Assembly (NCBI GenBank): GCA_011050685.1
Contig: DRFF01000069.1
Span: forward strand, 1-38,591
Reading direction: 5' to 3'
DNA: 38,591 bases
Source: Aurantimonas coralicida
GTDB taxonomy: Bacteria > Pseudomonadota > Alphaproteobacteria > Rhizobiales > Rhizobiaceae
The notes below the pieces were generated by a model. It was not told where the DNA came from and did not search any database. It was given only the letters and a program-made list of their open reading frames with translations. Of this stretch, positions 1 through 7,492 are shown in pieces. The stretch's first letter is position 1, and each line of letters opens with the position of its first letter. A program made the position numbers and the translations under genes.

Positions 1-1
1 C

Positions 2-547
2 CGCCGCTTCAAGCGTTTCACGGCGGAATTCACGTCGGCCGTCGACGTCATCGTGCGCGGCATCAAATCCGGCCTGCCGCTGAGCGATTGCATGAAGATC
101 ATCGCGACGGAAGCGCAGGATCCGGTGCGCAGCGAATTCAAGACGGTCGTCGAGGATCAGACCCTGGGCGTCCCCATGGACGAGGCCGTGCAGCGCCTCG
201 CCGAACGGGTGCCGCTCTCGGAGGCCAACTTCTTCGCCATCGTGATCGGCATCCAGGCCCGCAGCGGCGGAAGTCTGGCGGAGGCCCTCGGCAATCTTTC
301 CAAGGTGCTGCGCGAGCGCAAGAAGATGCAGGCGAAGATCAAGGCGATGAGTTCCGAAGCCAAGGCCTCGGGGGGAATTATCGGTTCCCTGCCGGTCATC
401 GTCGCCGGCCTCGTCTACGTCACCACCCCCGATTACATCTCGCTGCTGTTCACGGAGACCCTCGGCAATATCGTCCTGGCCGGCAGCGCCGTGTGGATGA
501 TGTTCGGCATCATGGTGATGCGCAAAATGATCAATTTTGACTTCTGA
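2..547 (+). CDS. tadB: TadB, Tad/Flp pilus inner-membrane platform protein (C-terminal part)
   Basis: The reading frame is already open at the window edge (first full codon at base 2), so only the C-terminal ~181 residues are present. They match the type II secretion F (T2SSF) domain: an amphipathic helical region with the SGLPLSDCMKIIA and FAIVIGIQARSGGSLAEAL segments, then two C-terminal membrane helices (IIGSLPVIVAGLVYV and NIVLAGSAVWMMFGIMVM). TadB is one of two paired inner-membrane platform proteins that assemble Flp pili in the Tad system. The next gene starts 2 bases after the stop, is also T2SSF, and is followed by a TadG-like gene, which supports TadB over GspF or PilC. The true start lies outside the window. 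Confidence 0.9.
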   Translation, partial: RRFKRFTAEFTSAVDVIVRGIKSGLPLSDCMKIIATEAQDPVRSEFKTVVEDQTLGVPMDEAVQRLAERVPLSEANFFAIVIGIQARSGGSLAEALGNLSKVLRERKKMQAKIKAMSSEAKASGGIIGSLPVIVAGLVYVTTPDYISLLFTETLGNIVLAGSAVWMMFGIMVMRKMINFDF

Positions 548-549
548 GG

Positions 550-1527
550 ATGATGATGGACTTCTCATTCATCCCGACCGACCCGAAACCAGTCATCGCC
601 CTTCTGTCGGCGTTTTCGAGCTTTTCCGCCATCCTGTTGGTCAGCTGGCCGTATCTCGCCCGCGATACCCTCGGCGAACGGATGCGGCAGGTGGGCGAGG
701 AAAGAGAGCGCATTCGGCTGCGCGAACGCTCCTCTCTTTCCGATCGCAAGGATCCGCTGCTGCTGCGGGCGCCGCCCAAGAAATTTTATCAGGCCATCGT
801 GAATCACTTCAATCTGTCCGAACAGGTCGGCGACGGCGAGATCGCACGGATGTTGGCGCGGGCCGGCTATCGCGGCCGAGGACCGGTGGTCGGTTTCCTG
901 GCCGCGCGCATCCTCGCTCCAGTCGCCATGTTCGTTGCCGCCCTCGGTTACATGGTGATGTTCCTCAGTGAAGCGACACCACTGCTTCCTAAGATCGCCA
1001 TCGGTCTGGGGGCCGGCTATTTCGGCTATTACCTTCCGATCATTCTTTTGAAGAACCGAACGACCAAGCGGCAGATGTCGATCCGCCGAGCATGGCCCGA
1101 GGCGCTCGACCTGATGCTGATCTGTGTGGAATCCGGCATGAGCGTCGAGGGCGCATTCCGCAAGGTGTCCGAGGAGATCGGTGTCCAATCCATCGAGCTC
1201 GCGGAGGAGATGAACCTGACGACGGCGGAGCTTTCCTATCTCCAGGATCGCCGCAAGGCGTTCGAGAATCTCAGTCTGCGGACAGGCCTCGACGGGGTAA
1301 AAGCCGTCGTGACCAGCCTTATCCAGGCCGAGCGCTACGGCACGCCCGTCGGTCAGGCCCTGCGCGTGCTGGCCCAGGAAAACCGCGACATGCGCATGAG
1401 CGAGGCGGAAAAGCGAGCCGCCGCGCTGCCACCGAAGCTGACCGTTCCGATGATCCTGTTTTTCCTTCCCGTGCTTTTCGCCATCATCATCACACCGGCG
1501 ATTATTCGGGTCATGCAGGCGCAATGA
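550..1527 (+). CDS. tadC: TadC, Tad/Flp pilus inner-membrane platform protein
   Basis: This 325-residue protein has an N-terminal membrane helix (residues ~12-35), a cytoplasmic linker rich in charged residues, two adjacent hydrophobic segments (~115-165), a T2SSF domain (RRAWPEALDLMLICVESGMSVEGAF onward) and a C-terminal membrane helix (PMILFFLPVLFAIIITPAII). This is the usual TadC layout and length. TadC pairs with TadB as the pilus assembly platform. The start is the first of three clustered ATGs (550, 553, 556); which one is used cannot be told. The gene sits 2 bases after tadB, and its stop overlaps the next start (ATGA at 1524-1527), so translation is probably coupled. Confidence 0.92.
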   Translation: MMMDFSFIPTDPKPVIALLSAFSSFSAILLVSWPYLARDTLGERMRQVGEERERIRLRERSSLSDRKDPLLLRAPPKKFYQAIVNHFNLSEQVGDGEIARMLARAGYRGRGPVVGFLAARILAPVAMFVAALGYMVMFLSEATPLLPKIAIGLGAGYFGYYLPIILLKNRTTKRQMSIRRAWPEALDLMLICVESGMSVEGAFRKVSEEIGVQSIELAEEMNLTTAELSYLQDRRKAFENLSLRTGLDGVKAVVTSLIQAERYGTPVGQALRVLAQENRDMRMSEAEKRAAALPPKLTVPMILFFLPVLFAIIITPAIIRVMQAQ

Positions 1528-2912
1528 CCATGCCAAAAGCTCCCCCCACCACAAATAGCAACCGGCGCCACGCCGTCGCGGCGACCGCACCGCACCGCAC
1601 CGCGCGCCTCGGTCGCGTCCGACGACTTGCGGGCGAGGCATTGCATCGATTTGTCGGCGATCGGATCGGCAGCACGTCGGTGATCGCGGCCATCATGTTT
1701 CCGGTCGTCATCGGCGGCATCGGTCTCGGCGTCGAGACGGGTTATTGGTACATGACCCAGCGCGAATTGCAGCACGCGGCCGATGTGGCGGTCCATGCCG
1801 CAGCCGTCCGCAAGCGGTCGGGAGACACCACCGACGGGATGCGCACGGCCGCGCTGTATATCGCCAATCAAACCGGCTTTTCGGGTTCGTCCGGCAATTT
1901 CATCGTCAATTCGCCGGTCGCGACCGGGCCGAATGCCGGCGATCCGGATACAGTCGAGGTCCTGCTTTCACAGATCGAGCCACGACTGTTTTCGGCCATG
2001 TTCAGCAACGAGCCCGTCGACATCGGCGCGCGGGCGGTCGCCAAAATCAACGAAACGGCGAAAGCCTGCATCCTCGCCTTGTCGCCGTCCGCGTCGGGAG
2101 CCGTGACGGTATCGGGCTCGACATCGCTCAGCCTGACCGGCTGCGACGTCGCTTCCAATTCCAACGCGTCGGACTCGTTCCTGATGAAGGGCGCGGCGAC
2201 CTTGTCGACCGGGTGCATCTATTCGGTGGGCGCGACAGTGACCACCGCGGCTCTCGATCTGACCGATTGCGACCAGCCGAAGGAATATGCCGCGGCCGTG
2301 GCCGACCCCTATGCCTCGGTGGCCGAGCCGATGGTCCAAGGCACCTGCCAAAGCAAGAATGTCGGAAAGCCCAATGCGTCGACGACGCTGACGCCGGTCG
2401 AAAACCACCCCAGCGGCGTCGCCGCAATGCGCTTCTGCAACGGCCTCAGCATCAAGGGAGACGTCGTCTTTCAGCCGGGACTCTACATCATCGAGGGTGG
2501 CGACTTCACGGTGAACGGCGGCAGTGTTGATCCCGCTAACGCGGGTCTCGTCGGCTCGGGCGTCACCTTCTACCTGACCAACGGCGCCGGGCTGAAGCTG
2601 GGCGGCAACACCCGGATGAACCTGTCGGCACCGACGAGCGGACCGTTTTCGGGCATCCTGTTCTTCGGCGGCCGCGACCAGATAGCCGTCGCCCACACCG
2701 TCGCCGGTACATCCGACTCCATCCTGCAAGGCGCCATCTATATGCCGGCGGGGGATCTCAAATACCGCGGCAATTCGAGCACCGGCGACGGTTGCACCCA
2801 AATCGTCGGCTACACCGTCGATCTCAGCGGCAACTCGACCTTCGAATCGCATTGCGAGGAGGTTGGCGGTAGCGACATCGTCTCCAGCGCGCTCATCCGC
2901 ATCATCGAATAG
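1524..2912 (+). CDS. TadG-like pilus assembly protein (TadE/G-type N-terminus)
   Basis: This 462-residue protein starts at the ATG that overlaps the tadC stop; the frame stays open further upstream, but that part lies inside tadC and is a shadow. A basic N-terminus is followed by a prepilin-like/TadE-type hydrophobic helix (STSVIAAIMFPVVIGGIGLGVE) and the motif TGYWYMTQRELQHAADVA. This motif is typical of the TadE/TadG-like family, in which the protein is anchored in the inner membrane with a periplasmic C-terminal part. The rest is a low-charge, Ser/Gly/Thr-rich extracytoplasmic domain with several cysteines (around residues 185-230 and near the C-terminus). No von Willebrand A motif was recognised, so it is TadG-related rather than a certain TadG. 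It ends a tadBC operon and is convergent with bhcD, 30 bases away. Confidence 0.8.
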   Translation: MTMPKAPPTTNSNRRHAVAATAPHRTARLGRVRRLAGEALHRFVGDRIGSTSVIAAIMFPVVIGGIGLGVETGYWYMTQRELQHAADVAVHAAAVRKRSGDTTDGMRTAALYIANQTGFSGSSGNFIVNSPVATGPNAGDPDTVEVLLSQIEPRLFSAMFSNEPVDIGARAVAKINETAKACILALSPSASGAVTVSGSTSLSLTGCDVASNSNASDSFLMKGAATLSTGCIYSVGATVTTAALDLTDCDQPKEYAAAVADPYASVAEPMVQGTCQSKNVGKPNASTTLTPVENHPSGVAAMRFCNGLSIKGDVVFQPGLYIIEGGDFTVNGGSVDPANAGLVGSGVTFYLTNGAGLKLGGNTRMNLSAPTSGPFSGILFFGGRDQIAVAHTVAGTSDSILQGAIYMPAGDLKYRGNSSTGDGCTQIVGYTVDLSGNSTFESHCEEVGGSDIVSSALIRIIE

Positions 2913-2942
2913 GCTCGCACGCAACGCCAGGGGCGCCTGACC

Positions 2943-3908
2943 TTACAGCGCCACCTCGGTAGCGTCGCCGGATCGCCGTGACAGCTCGACGGCGGCGGAT
3001 GCCACCGCCAGATCCTGCAGGCCGACCCCGGTGCCGTCGAACAAGGTGATCTCGTCGTCGGACGTGCGCCCTGGATGAGTGCCGTTGATCACCGCTCCGA
3101 GCGGGGTGATCGCCTCCTCCTTGACCAGTCCCGCGGCGACGGCATGCTGGAACTCGCCGATCGTCACTGATTGGGCGATCTCGTCGGTGAACAGCGTGGC
3201 CGCTGCGACCAGCGCCGGATCGACCTCCTGCTTGCCCTTGGTGTCGGTGCCCATGCAGGCAATATGGGTGCCCGGCTTGACCCAGTCGCGCATCATCAAC
3301 GGCTCATGCGCGGAGGTGATGCTGACGATGACGTCGGCCTCGGCGCCGAGCCGTTCGCGCTCCACCGCCTCGAAGGGCAGACCGATCTCCTCGGCTACCC
3401 CGGCCAGTGCTGGCAGCATCTCGGGGTGGAAATTCCACGCGACGACCTTCTCGAACGACCGCTGTTCGGCCGCGGCGCGCAACTGGAAGGCGGCCTGATG
3501 CCCGGCTCCCACCATGCCCAGCACCTTGGCGTCGGGGCGCGCGAGATGGGCGATGGACACCGCGCTCGCCGCCGCCGTTCGAACCGCCGTCAGATAATTG
3601 CCGCCGACCAACGCCTTGAGTTGACCGGTATCGGCGTCGAACAGGAAGACCGTCGACTGGTGATTGGTCAGCCCCTTGGCCGCGTTGCCCGGCCAGTAGC
3701 CGCCGGATTTCAGGCCGAGTACGAGGCCGGAGCGATCAAAGCCGGACTTGAAGCCGTAAAGCGCGTCGGCGTGGCCGATCGCCTCGCGGATGACCGGGAA
3801 ATTATACGCGTCGCCCTTGGCCATCGCGGCGAACACCGCCTCGACCGCCTTGAAGGCGTCGGCGCGACCGACCAGTTTCTTGCAGCTTTCCTCGGAAACG
3901 ATGAACAT
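2943..3908 (-). CDS. bhcD: Iminosuccinate reductase (ornithine cyclodeaminase/mu-crystallin family)
   Basis: This 321-residue protein belongs to the ornithine cyclodeaminase/mu-crystallin family. It has the substrate-side lysine segment GLKSGGYWPGN (K67), the HQSTVFLFDADTGQLKALVGGNYLTAVRTAAAS signature region (residues ~83-115) and a Rossmann nucleotide loop GMVGAGHQAA (131-140). Family membership alone would allow cyclodeaminase, alanine dehydrogenase or other imine reductases. As the last gene of a bhcABCD operon it is assigned as BhcD, which reduces iminosuccinate to L-aspartate with a nicotinamide cofactor in the cytosol. It starts 9 bases after the bhcC stop. The order bhcA-B-C-D with a divergent IclR gene is the arrangement described for Paracoccus denitrificans. 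Confidence 0.9.
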   Translation of the reverse strand: MFIVSEESCKKLVGRADAFKAVEAVFAAMAKGDAYNFPVIREAIGHADALYGFKSGFDRSGLVLGLKSGGYWPGNAAKGLTNHQSTVFLFDADTGQLKALVGGNYLTAVRTAAASAVSIAHLARPDAKVLGMVGAGHQAAFQLRAAAEQRSFEKVVAWNFHPEMLPALAGVAEEIGLPFEAVERERLGAEADVIVSITSAHEPLMMRDWVKPGTHIACMGTDTKGKQEVDPALVAAATLFTDEIAQSVTIGEFQHAVAAGLVKEEAITPLGAVINGTHPGRTSDDEITLFDGTGVGLQDLAVASAAVELSRRSGDATEVAL

Positions 3909-3917
3909 GCGTCGTCC

Positions 3918-5081
3918 TCAGTAGGCCAGGCCGCGGGCGGTGACCGGCCACAGGCTTTCGACCTTGCCGTTCCGCACGCCGACATACCAGTCGTGGACAT
4001 TGCAGGTCGGGTCACAATGGCCGGGCACCAGGCGCAGCTTCTCGTTCACCTTCAGGACGCCGTTCGGGTCCTCGATGACGCCGTGCTCGTCCGAGCATTT
4101 GACGTATTTGACGTCGTCGCGCCCGTAGATGAACGGCAGGCCGCTGTCGACCGATTGCGCCTTTAGCCCGGCGTCGCAGATTGCCTTGTCCGCCTTGGCG
4201 TGGCTCATCACCGAGGTGAGGAGGAAGAGGGCGTTCTCCCACTCGCCGTGGTCGATCCGCTTGCCGTCCTTGTCGAGGATGCGGCCGTAATCGGCGTCCA
4301 TGAAGGCGTAGGAGCCGCACTGCAGCTCGTTATAGACGCCCGAATTGCCTTCGAAATAGTAGCTGCCGGTGCCACCACCGCCGACGATGTCGCAGGCGAG
4401 CCCCTCGGCCTTCAGCGCATCGACGGCGTCCTTCACCATGGCGACGGCGATGTCGATCTTGGCCTTGCGGTCCTCGTATTTGTCCATGTGCTGCATCGCG
4501 CCCTGATAGGCCTGGATGCCGGAAAATTTGAGGCCCGACGCAGCGTCGATCGCCTTGGCGATCTCCACGACCGCGGGCGTCGTCGTCACGCCGCAGCGAC
4601 CGGCGCCGCAGTCGATCTCGACGAGACACTCGATCGTCGTGCCATGCTTCTGCGCCGCCGCCGACAGGTCGGCGACATTGGCGACGTCATCGACGCAGAC
4701 GATGGTGCGCGCGCCGAGCTTCGGGATGCGGGCGAGACGGTCGATCTTGGCCGGGTCGCGGACCTGGTTCGACACCAGCACGTCCTTGATGCCACCCCGG
4801 GCGAAGGCCTCGGCCTCGCTCACCTTCTGGCAGCAGACGCCGCAGGAGCCGCCGAGGCTCTCTTGCAGCTTCTGCACGTCAACCGACTTGTGCATCTTGC
4901 CATGCGAGCGATGCCGTACGCCCATGTCCTTGGCGAACTTGCCCATCTTCTCGACGTTGCGCTCGAGCGCGTCGAGGTCGAGGACTAGGCAGGGGGTCTG
5001 GATCTCATCTTCGCGCATGCCAACGGCCGCGGGAATGTTGTAGCCAACCTCAAAGTCGTCGATCTTGATCGGTGCGTTCAT
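3918..5081 (-). CDS. bhcC: beta-Hydroxyaspartate aldolase (D-threonine aldolase-like, PLP)
   Basis: This 387-residue protein has the alanine racemase-like N-terminal TIM barrel and C-terminal beta domain of metal-activated D-threonine aldolases. The PLP lysine is expected at K62 in the motif SHGKMHKS. The metal site is the His-x-Asp pair H355/D357 in GHCDPTCNVHDW near the C-terminus. A PLP phosphate loop is visible as GGGGTGSYYF. In the beta-hydroxyaspartate cycle BhcC condenses glycine with glyoxylate to give (2R,3S)-beta-hydroxyaspartate. A stand-alone protein of this family would be called D-threonine aldolase; the operon decides the call. It lies 12 bases downstream of bhcB and 9 upstream of bhcD. 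An in-frame GTG/ATG choice is not an issue: ATG 5081 is preceded by a GGGAGAG-like Shine-Dalgarno. Confidence 0.92.
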   Translation of the reverse strand: MNAPIKIDDFEVGYNIPAAVGMREDEIQTPCLVLDLDALERNVEKMGKFAKDMGVRHRSHGKMHKSVDVQKLQESLGGSCGVCCQKVSEAEAFARGGIKDVLVSNQVRDPAKIDRLARIPKLGARTIVCVDDVANVADLSAAAQKHGTTIECLVEIDCGAGRCGVTTTPAVVEIAKAIDAASGLKFSGIQAYQGAMQHMDKYEDRKAKIDIAVAMVKDAVDALKAEGLACDIVGGGGTGSYYFEGNSGVYNELQCGSYAFMDADYGRILDKDGKRIDHGEWENALFLLTSVMSHAKADKAICDAGLKAQSVDSGLPFIYGRDDVKYVKCSDEHGVIEDPNGVLKVNEKLRLVPGHCDPTCNVHDWYVGVRNGKVESLWPVTARGLAY

Positions 5082-5093
5082 GGCTTCTCTCCC

Positions 5094-6068
5094 TCAGCTC
5101 TGCATCCAGGGCAGCTTTTTCAAATCGACATTGCCGCCGGTCAGGATCACCCCGACCCGTTTACCGGCGAACAGCTCGCGGTTTTTCAGGATCGTCGCCA
5201 GCGGCACGGCCGAACTCGGCTCGATTACGATCTTCATGCGTTGCCACGTCAGGTACATGGCCTCGATGATCTCTTCCTCGGTGGCCAGTAGCACGTCGGT
5301 GACGTAATTCGAGACGAAATGCCAGGTCCGCGGGCGCAGGCTCACTTTCAGCCCGTCGGCCACCGTCTGCGGCGCGTCATCCTCGATGATCTCGCCGGCA
5401 TGGAACGAGCGATAAGCGTCGTCGGCGTTCTTCGGTTCGGCCGCGTAGACCTTGGTCGATGGAGACATGCGGGATAGGGTGAGACACGTCCCGGAGATCA
5501 TGCCGCCGCCGCCGATCGGCGCCACCACCGCGTCGAGCGGCCCCACCTCCTCGTGAAGCTCCAGCGAACAGGTACCCTGCCCGGCGATCACCCGATGGTC
5601 GTTATAGGGATGCACGAAGTCCGCGCCGGTGCTGGCCACGACCTCCTCCAGCATCGCCTCGCGCGCCGCCGTCGAAGGCTCGCACTCTCGCACCTCGCCG
5701 CCATAGCCGCGCACCGCGGCCTTCTTGGCCTCGGGCGCGGTACGCGGCATGACCGCGATCGCCTTGATGCCGCGCCGACCGGCCGCGTAGGAGAGCGACA
5801 GGGCATGATTGCCCGAAGAGTGCGTGGCGACGCCTTTTTGCGCCTGGTCTTCCGACAGGCCGAACACCGCGTTCGACGCGCCGCGCGCCTTGAACGCCCC
5901 GGCCTTCTGAAAATTCTCGCACTTGAAGAACAGTTCAGCGCCGCTCAGGTCGTTGAAGTAGGTCGAGGTCAGCACGGGGGTGCGATGGATATAGGGCGCG
6001 ATCCGCTCCCGCGCCGCCATGACGTCGTTGAATGTCGGTATGTCCGCTTCGCGCACTTTGGTGTCCAT
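5094..6068 (-). CDS. bhcB: beta-Hydroxyaspartate dehydratase (serine/threonine dehydratase fold)
   Basis: This 324-residue protein is a fold-type II PLP enzyme of the serine racemase/threonine dehydratase family. It shows the PLP lysine K60 in KAGAFKARGA, the substrate loop HSSGNHALS and the glycine-rich phosphate loop GGGGMISG. It lacks a C-terminal ACT regulatory domain, as expected for hydroxyaspartate dehydratases and serine racemases rather than biosynthetic IlvA. In the beta-hydroxyaspartate cycle BhcB dehydrates beta-hydroxyaspartate to iminosuccinate, the substrate of BhcD. A Shine-Dalgarno-like AAGGAC lies about 9 bases before the ATG. It starts 15 bases after the bhcA stop. Confidence 0.92.
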   Translation of the reverse strand: MDTKVREADIPTFNDVMAARERIAPYIHRTPVLTSTYFNDLSGAELFFKCENFQKAGAFKARGASNAVFGLSEDQAQKGVATHSSGNHALSLSYAAGRRGIKAIAVMPRTAPEAKKAAVRGYGGEVRECEPSTAAREAMLEEVVASTGADFVHPYNDHRVIAGQGTCSLELHEEVGPLDAVVAPIGGGGMISGTCLTLSRMSPSTKVYAAEPKNADDAYRSFHAGEIIEDDAPQTVADGLKVSLRPRTWHFVSNYVTDVLLATEEEIIEAMYLTWQRMKIVIEPSSAVPLATILKNRELFAGKRVGVILTGGNVDLKKLPWMQS

Positions 6069-6083
6069 GTCCGTTGTCCGTCC

Positions 6084-7274
6084 TTACGCCGCCTTGGAGA
6101 GCGCGGCGCTCTTCGTCGACCGATAATATTCCTGCGCCGCGGCAACGCCAGAGCCGAGCGTGATCGGATAGTCGAGATCCTTCATCGCCATCTCCAACGT
6201 GGCAAGACCCGACAACGCCATCACCTCGGTCAGCGAACCCAGATGTCCGATCCGGAACGCCTTGCCGGCCATTTGCCCGAGCCCGACACCGAACGAGACG
6301 TCATAGGCATCGTAGGCATGGTTAGTCAGCGTGTCGCTGTTAAAGCCAGCGGGAACCAGCACCGCGGTGACCGTATCGGAATAAAGATGAGGTGCCTGCG
6401 CGCAGAGCCGCAGACCCCAGGCATTGACTGCCCGGCGCACGCCCTCGGCTATGCGGGCATGACGGGCGAACACATTGTCCAGCCCCTCCTCCAGCAGCAT
6501 GTCGAGGCTCTTGCGCAATCCCTGGATCAATTGCACCGGCGGCGTGTAGGGAAAGCCGCCCTTGGCGTTGGCGCCGGCCATGTCACGGAAGTCGAAGAAG
6601 CAGCGCGGGCACTTGGCGCTCGCGACGGCGTCCATCGCCTTTTTGCTGACGCCGACGATCGCCATGCCGGTTGGCAGCATGAAGCCCTTCTGCGAACCCG
6701 AGACGGCAAGATCGACGCCCCATTCGTCCATACGGAAATCCATCGAGGCGAGCGACGAAACGGCATCGACATAGAGCATGGCGGGATGCCCCGCACCGTC
6801 CATCGCGCGGCGGACCGCGCCGACATCGCTAACCACGCCGGTAGCGGTCTCGTTATGGGTGACGAGCACGGCCTTGATCGCATTGGCCTTGTCCGCGGCG
6901 AGACGCTGACCGATCAGGTCGGCGGGAGCGCCCTGCCCCCATTCGCATTCGATGATCTCGACATCGAGCCCGTGGCGCTGGCACAGATCGATCCAGCGGT
7001 GCGAGAACATGCCGTGCCGGGCCGCGAGAACCTTGTCTCCAGGCGACAGCGTGTTGGTGACCGCCGCCTCCCATCCGCCCGTGCCGCTGGCCGGAAAGGT
7101 GATGATGGTGCCGCTGTTGGTTTTGAAGACTTTTTTCAGGTCGCTCAGGACAGGGGCAAGAATGCCGACGAAATCCGGCGATCGATGATCCTCGGTCTGA
7201 CCCGACAGCGCGAACCGCAGGCGATCCGGGATATTGGTCGGACCAGGTATGAAAACGGGGTTTTGACCGGTCAT
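6084..7274 (-). CDS. bhcA: Aspartate-glyoxylate aminotransferase (serine-glyoxylate aminotransferase family)
   Basis: This 396-residue class V PLP aminotransferase begins MTGQNPVFIPGPTNIPDRL, the usual N-terminus of the serine-glyoxylate aminotransferase family. The frame is open to 7361, but the ATG at 7274 is preceded by AGGGAGA and fits the family. Visible features are the cofactor-binding SGTGGWEAA, D170 (LYVDAVSS) and the PLP lysine K196 in SGSQKGFML. BhcA transfers the amino group of aspartate to glyoxylate, giving glycine for BhcC and releasing oxaloacetate as the net product of the cycle. It is the first gene of the operon. The 218-base AT-rich region upstream is shared with the divergent bhcR. 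Confidence 0.92.
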   Translation of the reverse strand: MTGQNPVFIPGPTNIPDRLRFALSGQTEDHRSPDFVGILAPVLSDLKKVFKTNSGTIITFPASGTGGWEAAVTNTLSPGDKVLAARHGMFSHRWIDLCQRHGLDVEIIECEWGQGAPADLIGQRLAADKANAIKAVLVTHNETATGVVSDVGAVRRAMDGAGHPAMLYVDAVSSLASMDFRMDEWGVDLAVSGSQKGFMLPTGMAIVGVSKKAMDAVASAKCPRCFFDFRDMAGANAKGGFPYTPPVQLIQGLRKSLDMLLEEGLDNVFARHARIAEGVRRAVNAWGLRLCAQAPHLYSDTVTAVLVPAGFNSDTLTNHAYDAYDVSFGVGLGQMAGKAFRIGHLGSLTEVMALSGLATLEMAMKDLDYPITLGSGVAAAQEYYRSTKSAALSKAA

Positions 7275-7337
7275 GTCTCTCTCCCTGACAATAGGCATAT
7301 CCCAAACTAACGAGGCCTGCGGAATTTGCAATTTTTC

Positions 7338-7352
7338 TGAAAATGATTTCCG
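7338..7352. promoter_or_regulatory. IclR-type palindrome, candidate BhcR operator
   Basis: The 15-base element TGAAAATGATTTCCG is a near-palindrome (GAAAT/ATTTCC arms around a central base). It differs at only two positions from TGGAAATNATTTCCA, the box recognised by the founding IclR repressor. BhcR is an IclR-family protein encoded 140 bases away. Its use as the BhcR site is inferred from position and symmetry. Confidence 0.55.
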
Positions 7353-7421
7353 ATTGTGCATAATTGTGATGTTTTCTTTATATTTTTCTGATGCTTATGT
7401 TTTTTCATTCTAGGGGAGGAA

Positions 7422-7436
7422 ATTTTTGCCAAAAAT
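7422..7436. promoter_or_regulatory. Perfect 7-1-7 palindrome, possible second operator
   Basis: ATTTTTG-C-CAAAAAT is a perfect inverted repeat with a one-base centre, 57 bases before the bhcR start codon. Its position suggests control of bhcR itself. Its sequence differs from the IclR-like box at 7338, so it may bind another protein or be an AT-rich coincidence. Confidence 0.35.
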
Positions 7437-7492
7437 ATTTATCATGCCAAGATGGGGTTGGATTCCGGCAGATGGCCTGCAAAGGAGCGATC

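Larger units (their letters stand above)
7275..7492. promoter_or_regulatory. Divergent bhcA/bhcR promoter region
   Basis: This 218-base region between bhcA and bhcR is strikingly AT-rich compared with the surrounding high-GC coding DNA. It holds two palindromes (listed separately). It also has a short direct repeat, ATTGTG at 7354-7359 and 7363-7368, close to one helical turn apart, and T-rich stretches around 7372-7390 and 7400-7406. The bhcR Shine-Dalgarno AAGGAG (7482-7487) lies 5 bases before its ATG. No unambiguous -35/-10 pair is claimed. The layout suggests a single control region serving both directions. Confidence 0.75.

Noticed and set aside
1092-1523. Open frame continuing upstream of the TadG-like start
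   Set aside because: It lies inside tadC in another frame and has no hydrophobic or family-like sequence; the ATG overlapping the tadC stop gives the expected protein.
565-1641. Long minus-strand frame opposite tadC
   Set aside because: Antisense shadow of a high-GC gene: Arg/His/Gly-rich low-complexity translation with no domain.
2926-2942. Possible terminator CAGG-GGCG-CCTG between the convergent TadG-like and bhcD genes
   Set aside because: Only a 4-base stem without a T-run; too weak to call.
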